A stretch of 9,050 nucleotides of DNA from Ruminococcus sp. (lineage in GTDB: Bacteria > Bacillota > Clostridia > Oscillospirales > Ruminococcaceae), in contig JAAVHK010000017.1 in NCBI GenBank assembly GCA_014799765.1, positions 1 to 9,050 on the forward strand, given 5' to 3'. A program made the position numbers and the translations under genes. Below are positions 5,805 through 9,050 of the stretch, piece by piece (position 1 is the first letter of the stretch; each line of letters opens with the position of its first letter). Under the pieces are notes generated by a model. The model searched no databases, had not been told where the DNA came from, and saw nothing but the letters and a program-made list of their open reading frames with translations.

Positions 5805-5824
5805 TTACCGGATTATTACCGGAT
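5805..5824 (+). repeat. Tandem direct repeat TTACCGGAT, 11-base period, at the greA transcription start
   Basis: Two exact 9-base copies (5805-5813 and 5816-5824) start 11 bases apart, about one helical turn, right where greA transcription should begin. The position suits a repressor operator or an initially transcribed element. No regulator is identifiable from the sequence. Confidence 0.45.
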
Positions 5825-5853
5825 ATTATCACAAAAAGGAGCGGTTTTATATC

Positions 5854-6318
5854 ATGGCAGTTAAAAAAATGTCCCGTGAAAGCTACAATAAACTTATTGC
5901 AGAACTTGATGACCTCAAAATAAATAAGCGTAAGGAAGTTGCGGAAAGACTGAAAGTCGCACGTTCTTACGGTGACCTCTCAGAAAACGCAGAATACGAC
6001 GAAGCAAAAAATGAACAGGCTATCCTTGAAGCACAGATTGCTGAACTTCAGTACACTATCGACAATGCGGAAATCATTGAAAATGCCTCTACCGACGAAG
6101 TCGGCATGAGTTCCAAAATAACTATAAAGCGTCTCGATACCGGAAAAACAGAAACTTTCACTATCGTAGGAACTAATCACGCAAATGTCCGTGAGGGTAA
6201 AATTTCCGACGAATCACCTATAGGCAAGGCTGCTATGAAGAAAAAAGTCGGTGATGTATTTATCGTCGAAGCACCAGCCGGTGAACTGCGTTTCGAGGTT
6301 GTGGAAATCTCCAAATAA
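5854..6318 (+). CDS. greA: Transcription elongation factor GreA
   Basis: GreA enters the secondary channel of RNA polymerase and stimulates cleavage of backtracked transcripts. The 154-residue protein has the usual architecture: an N-terminal antiparallel coiled coil (about 1-75), with the acidic tip GDLSENAEYDEAKNEQ at 40-55 supplying Asp41 and Glu44, then an FKBP-like C-terminal domain with SPIGKAAMKKKVGD (121-134). AAGGAG (5836-5841) lies 12 bases ahead of the ATG, slightly long but acceptable, and there is no better start. Expression is from the consensus promoter at 5771-5799, with the repeat pair in the leader. lysS follows after 24 bases, so the two are co-transcribed; the greA-lysS pairing recurs in Clostridia. 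Confidence 0.96.
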   Translation: MAVKKMSRESYNKLIAELDDLKINKRKEVAERLKVARSYGDLSENAEYDEAKNEQAILEAQIAELQYTIDNAEIIENASTDEVGMSSKITIKRLDTGKTETFTIVGTNHANVREGKISDESPIGKAAMKKKVGDVFIVEAPAGELRFEVVEISK

Positions 6319-6342
6319 TCAAGCACAGAAAGGATTATACCA

Positions 6343-7947
6343 ATGAGCGAAAATAATCAGAATGTTCAGCCCACCGATACTGAACAGGACATTAACATAT
6401 TAAAAAAGGTCAGACTTGAAAAACTCGCTGAACTCAAGAACAACAACGCTGACCCTTATACAATAACAAAATACGACGTTACCGCAAGAGCCGGCGAATT
6501 AAAAGCTAAATTCGAGGCGGATGAGGCACGTATTATCAGCGAGGCTGACGGCGACGAGGAAAAATTAAAAGCCGGTCTCGAAGAAATAAAGTCTGTAGAT
6601 TTCCGTCTTGCCGGACGTATTATGAGCTGGCGGAATATGGGTAAAGCTAATTTCATTGATATCCGTGACGGTTCGGACAGAATACAGGTCTATGTCCGTC
6701 AGAACGACATAGGCAAGGAAGAGTTTAAGGAGTTCAAAAAGTGGGATATTGGCGACATCATAGGCGTTGAGGGCTTTGTTTTCCGTACACGTATGGGCGA
6801 AATCTCCATACACGCACATAAGGTTACACTTCTTTCAAAGTCCCTGCTCCCGCTCCCTGAAAAATGGCACGGTCTCAAAGACCAGGATATGAGATACAGA
6901 CAGCGTTATGTTGACCTGATTGTAAATCCCGATGTTAAAGACACTTTTGTAAAAAGAAGCCAGATACTCCGTGAAGTGCGTAATTACCTTGATAACCTCG
7001 GCTATCTCGAAGTTGATACACCGGTACTCCATACCCTTGAAATAGGTGCGTCCGCAAGACCTTTTGTCACACATCATAATACACTTGACATTCCCATGTA
7101 TCTGAGAATCGAAACGGAACTTTATTTAAAGCGTCTTATAGTAGGCGGTTTTGAAAAAGTCTATGAAGTAGGACGTATTTTCCGTAACGAAGGTATGGAC
7201 ACTTCACATAATCCGGAATTTACATCTGTTGAAATGTATCAGGCATATACTGACTATATCGGCATGATGGACCTGATAGAAAATATGTATCGTACTATCG
7301 CCGAAAATGTATGCGGTACTTCTAAGATAACATATCAGGGTGTTGAAATCGACTTAGGCAAAAAGTGGGAACGTCTCACAATGATAGAGGCTGTAAAGAA
7401 ATACGCCGGTGTAGATTACAACGACTGGACTGACGACGAATCCGCACGTGCGTGTGCAAAGGAAAAAGGTGTTGTAGTCGACGAGGGCGAAAATGCTACC
7501 AAAGGTCATGTTTTAATCGCATTTTTTGACGCATTCGTTGAAGACAAGCTTATTCAGCCGACTATTATTTATGATTATCCGGTAGAAAACTCGCCTCTTG
7601 CAAAAAGAAAACCCACAGACCCAGCATTCACAGAAAGATTTGAATATTTCATATATTGTCGTGAAATGGGTAATGCATTCTCGGAACTCAATGACCCTAT
7701 TGACCAGAAAGAACGTTTTGTCAAACAGGTAGAAGCGAAAAAGGCTCAGGGTGCTAATGCGGAAGTAGATGAGGATTTTGTTACGGCTCTTGAATACGGT
7801 CTGCCACCAACGGGTGGACTTGGTTTCGGTCTCGACAGGCTTGTTATGTTGCTTACTGACAGTGCATCTATAAGAGATGTACTTCTTTTCCCGACTATGA
7901 AACCTATTCCGTTAAACAGCGGACGTCCTGTAAAGGAAGACGAATAA
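6343..7947 (+). CDS. lysS: Lysyl-tRNA synthetase, class II
   Basis: LysRS charges tRNA-Lys with lysine using ATP. The protein is 534 residues, longer than the roughly 490-505 usual in bacteria. The extra length is mainly a charged stretch in the N-terminal region (about 55-85) and the tail. The OB-fold anticodon-binding domain spans about 87-165 (AGRIMSWRNMGKANFIDIRD at 90-109). The catalytic core has motif 2 FRNEGMDTSHNPEF (280-293) and motif 3 GLGFGLDRL (492-500). Two residues near the amino-acid pocket look unusual: Ile234 where many enzymes have Gly before GAxARPF, and Glu257 in RIETEL where RIA-x-EL is usual. These may be clade features. AAAGGA (6327-6332) is the ribosome binding site. 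The gene lies second in the greA operon and ends at a rho-independent terminator. Confidence 0.96.
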   Translation: MSENNQNVQPTDTEQDINILKKVRLEKLAELKNNNADPYTITKYDVTARAGELKAKFEADEARIISEADGDEEKLKAGLEEIKSVDFRLAGRIMSWRNMGKANFIDIRDGSDRIQVYVRQNDIGKEEFKEFKKWDIGDIIGVEGFVFRTRMGEISIHAHKVTLLSKSLLPLPEKWHGLKDQDMRYRQRYVDLIVNPDVKDTFVKRSQILREVRNYLDNLGYLEVDTPVLHTLEIGASARPFVTHHNTLDIPMYLRIETELYLKRLIVGGFEKVYEVGRIFRNEGMDTSHNPEFTSVEMYQAYTDYIGMMDLIENMYRTIAENVCGTSKITYQGVEIDLGKKWERLTMIEAVKKYAGVDYNDWTDDESARACAKEKGVVVDEGENATKGHVLIAFFDAFVEDKLIQPTIIYDYPVENSPLAKRKPTDPAFTERFEYFIYCREMGNAFSELNDPIDQKERFVKQVEAKKAQGANAEVDEDFVTALEYGLPPTGGLGFGLDRLVMLLTDSASIRDVLLFPTMKPIPLNSGRPVKEDE

Positions 7948-7956
7948 AAATAACAG

Positions 7957-7989
7957 AAAGACGGTAAAATTATTTCTGCCGTCTTTTTT
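7957..7989 (+). terminator. Rho-independent terminator after lysS
   Basis: AAAGACGG (7957-7964) pairs with CCGTCTTT (7979-7986) around a 14-base loop, with an unbroken run of six T at 7984-7989. It begins 9 bases past the lysS stop. A second, overlapping inverted repeat, CAGAAA (7954-7959) with TTTCTG (7973-7978), cannot form at the same time as a simple hairpin. The next gene's ribosome binding site begins only seven bases later. Confidence 0.88.
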
Positions 7990-8010
7990 ATTGAAAAGGA
8001 GTGATTTTTT

Positions 8011-9050
8011 TTGGACACTTTCAATAGTATAGTCAAAAGTATAGACGATTTTGTGTGGGGTGTACCTCTTATATTACTGATAATAGGTTGCGGAATAATG
8101 CTGACTATCCGTGTAGGATTCATACAGGTTCGGAAGTTAGGAACTGCCTTGAAATTCATGTTTACCGACGAGGAAAACGCAAGCGGTGAAGTATCAAGTT
8201 TTGCGGCGTTGTGTACGGCATTATCGGCGACAATAGGTACCGGAAATATAGTCGGTGTCGCTACTGCTATGAGTATCGGCGGAGCAGGTGCGTTGTTCTG
8301 GATGGAAATTGCCGCATTTTTCGGAATGGCTACAAAATACGCTGAAGGTCTGTTGGCGGTAAAATACAGGACTACCGACAGACAAGGTGCTATAATCGGC
8401 GGACCGTTCTATTATATCGAAAATGGTTTGGGTCAGAAATGGAAATGGTTAGGTAAACTGTTTGCACTTTTCGGACTGCTTGCCGGTATAATGGGTATCG
8501 GTACTATCACACAGATTAACGGTATCACTTCTGCGGTAAACGGTTTCTTTGACCCTGATGCTGAAAATACCGTAAATATTTTAGGAAATACTTATACTTA
8601 CGCAACTATAATATCCGGATTTGTTATAACGGTACTCGTGGCACTGATAGTAATAGGCGGTATAAAACGTATCGCAACGGTATCTGAAATAGTAGTACCA
8701 GTTATGATAGTAATATACATATCAAGCTGTTTTATAATAATTTTCGGACATATTACGGAAATACCGTCAGCCATTGCGGAAATAATACAAAGTGCATTCG
8801 GTATCCGTTCTGTAGTCGGTGGCGTTACCGGAATATCACTTGTTATGCTGTCCATGCAGAAAGGCATAGCACGAGGAATTTTTTCAAATGAAGCCGGTTT
8901 AGGTTCTGCACCAATCGCCGCCGCTGCCGCACGTACTAAAGAGCCGGTACGTCAGGGACTTGTCACCATGACAGGTACATTTATAGATACCATAGTAGTA
9001 TGTACAATGACAGGTTTGGCTATCGTAATGGCAGGCAGTCATAAAAAAGA
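8011..9050 (+). CDS. Sodium:alanine/glycine symporter, AgcS family (3' end beyond window)
   Basis: This is a polytopic membrane protein of the alanine or glycine:cation symporter family, importing small neutral amino acids with sodium. The window holds 346 codons; family members are usually about 450-480, so the last quarter is missing. Recognisable stretches are the first helix (about 18-36), TIGTGNIVGVATA (74-86), FWMEIAAFFGMATKYAEG (96-113), GGPFYYIENGLG (130-141) and SMQKGIARGIFSNEAGLGSAP (281-301), which contains the family's NEAGLGSAP signature. The start is TTG at 8011-8013, with AAGGAG nine bases upstream; an in-frame TGA at 8002-8004 within the ribosome-binding region rules out upstream starts. 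The gene follows the lysS terminator by only 21 bases. I see no promoter in that gap, so it relies on read-through or a promoter inside lysS. No substrate specificity can be read from the sequence. Confidence 0.93.
   Translation, partial: MDTFNSIVKSIDDFVWGVPLILLIIGCGIMLTIRVGFIQVRKLGTALKFMFTDEENASGEVSSFAALCTALSATIGTGNIVGVATAMSIGGAGALFWMEIAAFFGMATKYAEGLLAVKYRTTDRQGAIIGGPFYYIENGLGQKWKWLGKLFALFGLLAGIMGIGTITQINGITSAVNGFFDPDAENTVNILGNTYTYATIISGFVITVLVALIVIGGIKRIATVSEIVVPVMIVIYISSCFIIIFGHITEIPSAIAEIIQSAFGIRSVVGGVTGISLVMLSMQKGIARGIFSNEAGLGSAPIAAAAARTKEPVRQGLVTMTGTFIDTIVVCTMTGLAIVMAGSHKK

Noticed and set aside
7746..8159. 137-residue minus-strand frame across the lysS end, terminator and symporter start
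   Set aside because: It is antisense to two well-supported genes and to the terminator, with no family resemblance.
8598..8867. 89-residue minus-strand frame inside the symporter
   Set aside because: Its Ile/Thr-rich composition is what antisense of a hydrophobic membrane gene gives; no independent support.

Overview
The window looks like a low-to-moderate GC, endospore-forming member of the Clostridia, most likely a Ruminococcus-type Oscillospiraceae. The grounds are a complete spoIIA (sigma-F) operon, Firmicute-type LepA, HemW, GreA and class II LysRS, strong AGGAGG-type ribosome binding sites, sigma-A promoters with 17-base spacers, and heavy use of ATA and CGT codons. The genus is inferred from the general look of the proteins and was not tested by a search.

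Layout, left to right. At the left edge is the N-terminus of a minus-strand flavin-reductase-like gene, which appears to start at CTG and has its own sigma-A promoter. Diverging from it is spoIIAA-spoIIAB-sigF (235-1638, plus): anti-anti-sigma factor, anti-sigma kinase and forespore sigma factor. sigF meets hemW tail to tail with no spacer. A 12-bp hairpin inside the hemW 3' end is the only terminator-like structure there.

The block 1639-5022 (minus) reads lepA, a 45-residue single-pass membrane protein, a 111-residue zinc-ribbon protein with two membrane segments, and hemW. The genes are 7-10 bases apart or overlap, so this is almost certainly one operon. The 45-residue gene is easy to miss. 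Upstream of lepA (5042-5660, minus) is the wreck of a cyclic-di-GMP signalling gene. It keeps a sigma-A promoter, a Shine-Dalgarno, an N-terminal membrane stretch and the last third of an EAL domain, but the middle is gone and the reading frame is broken. Its promoter still points at lepA.

From 5771 rightward (plus), a consensus sigma-A promoter (TTGACA-17-TATAAT) drives greA and lysS, which end at a rho-independent terminator (7957-7989). Next comes an AgcS-type sodium:alanine/glycine symporter, cut by the window edge.

Most of the window is conserved housekeeping and sporulation. I do not see a new defence or mobile system. The parts worth a second look are the two small membrane proteins between lepA and hemW, the internally deleted c-di-GMP gene and its surviving promoter, the run of non-ATG starts that in-frame stops make hard to avoid (CTG once, TTG three times), and several small repeat or hairpin elements. 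There are no tRNA or rRNA genes, CRISPR arrays or insertion sequences that I can recognise.
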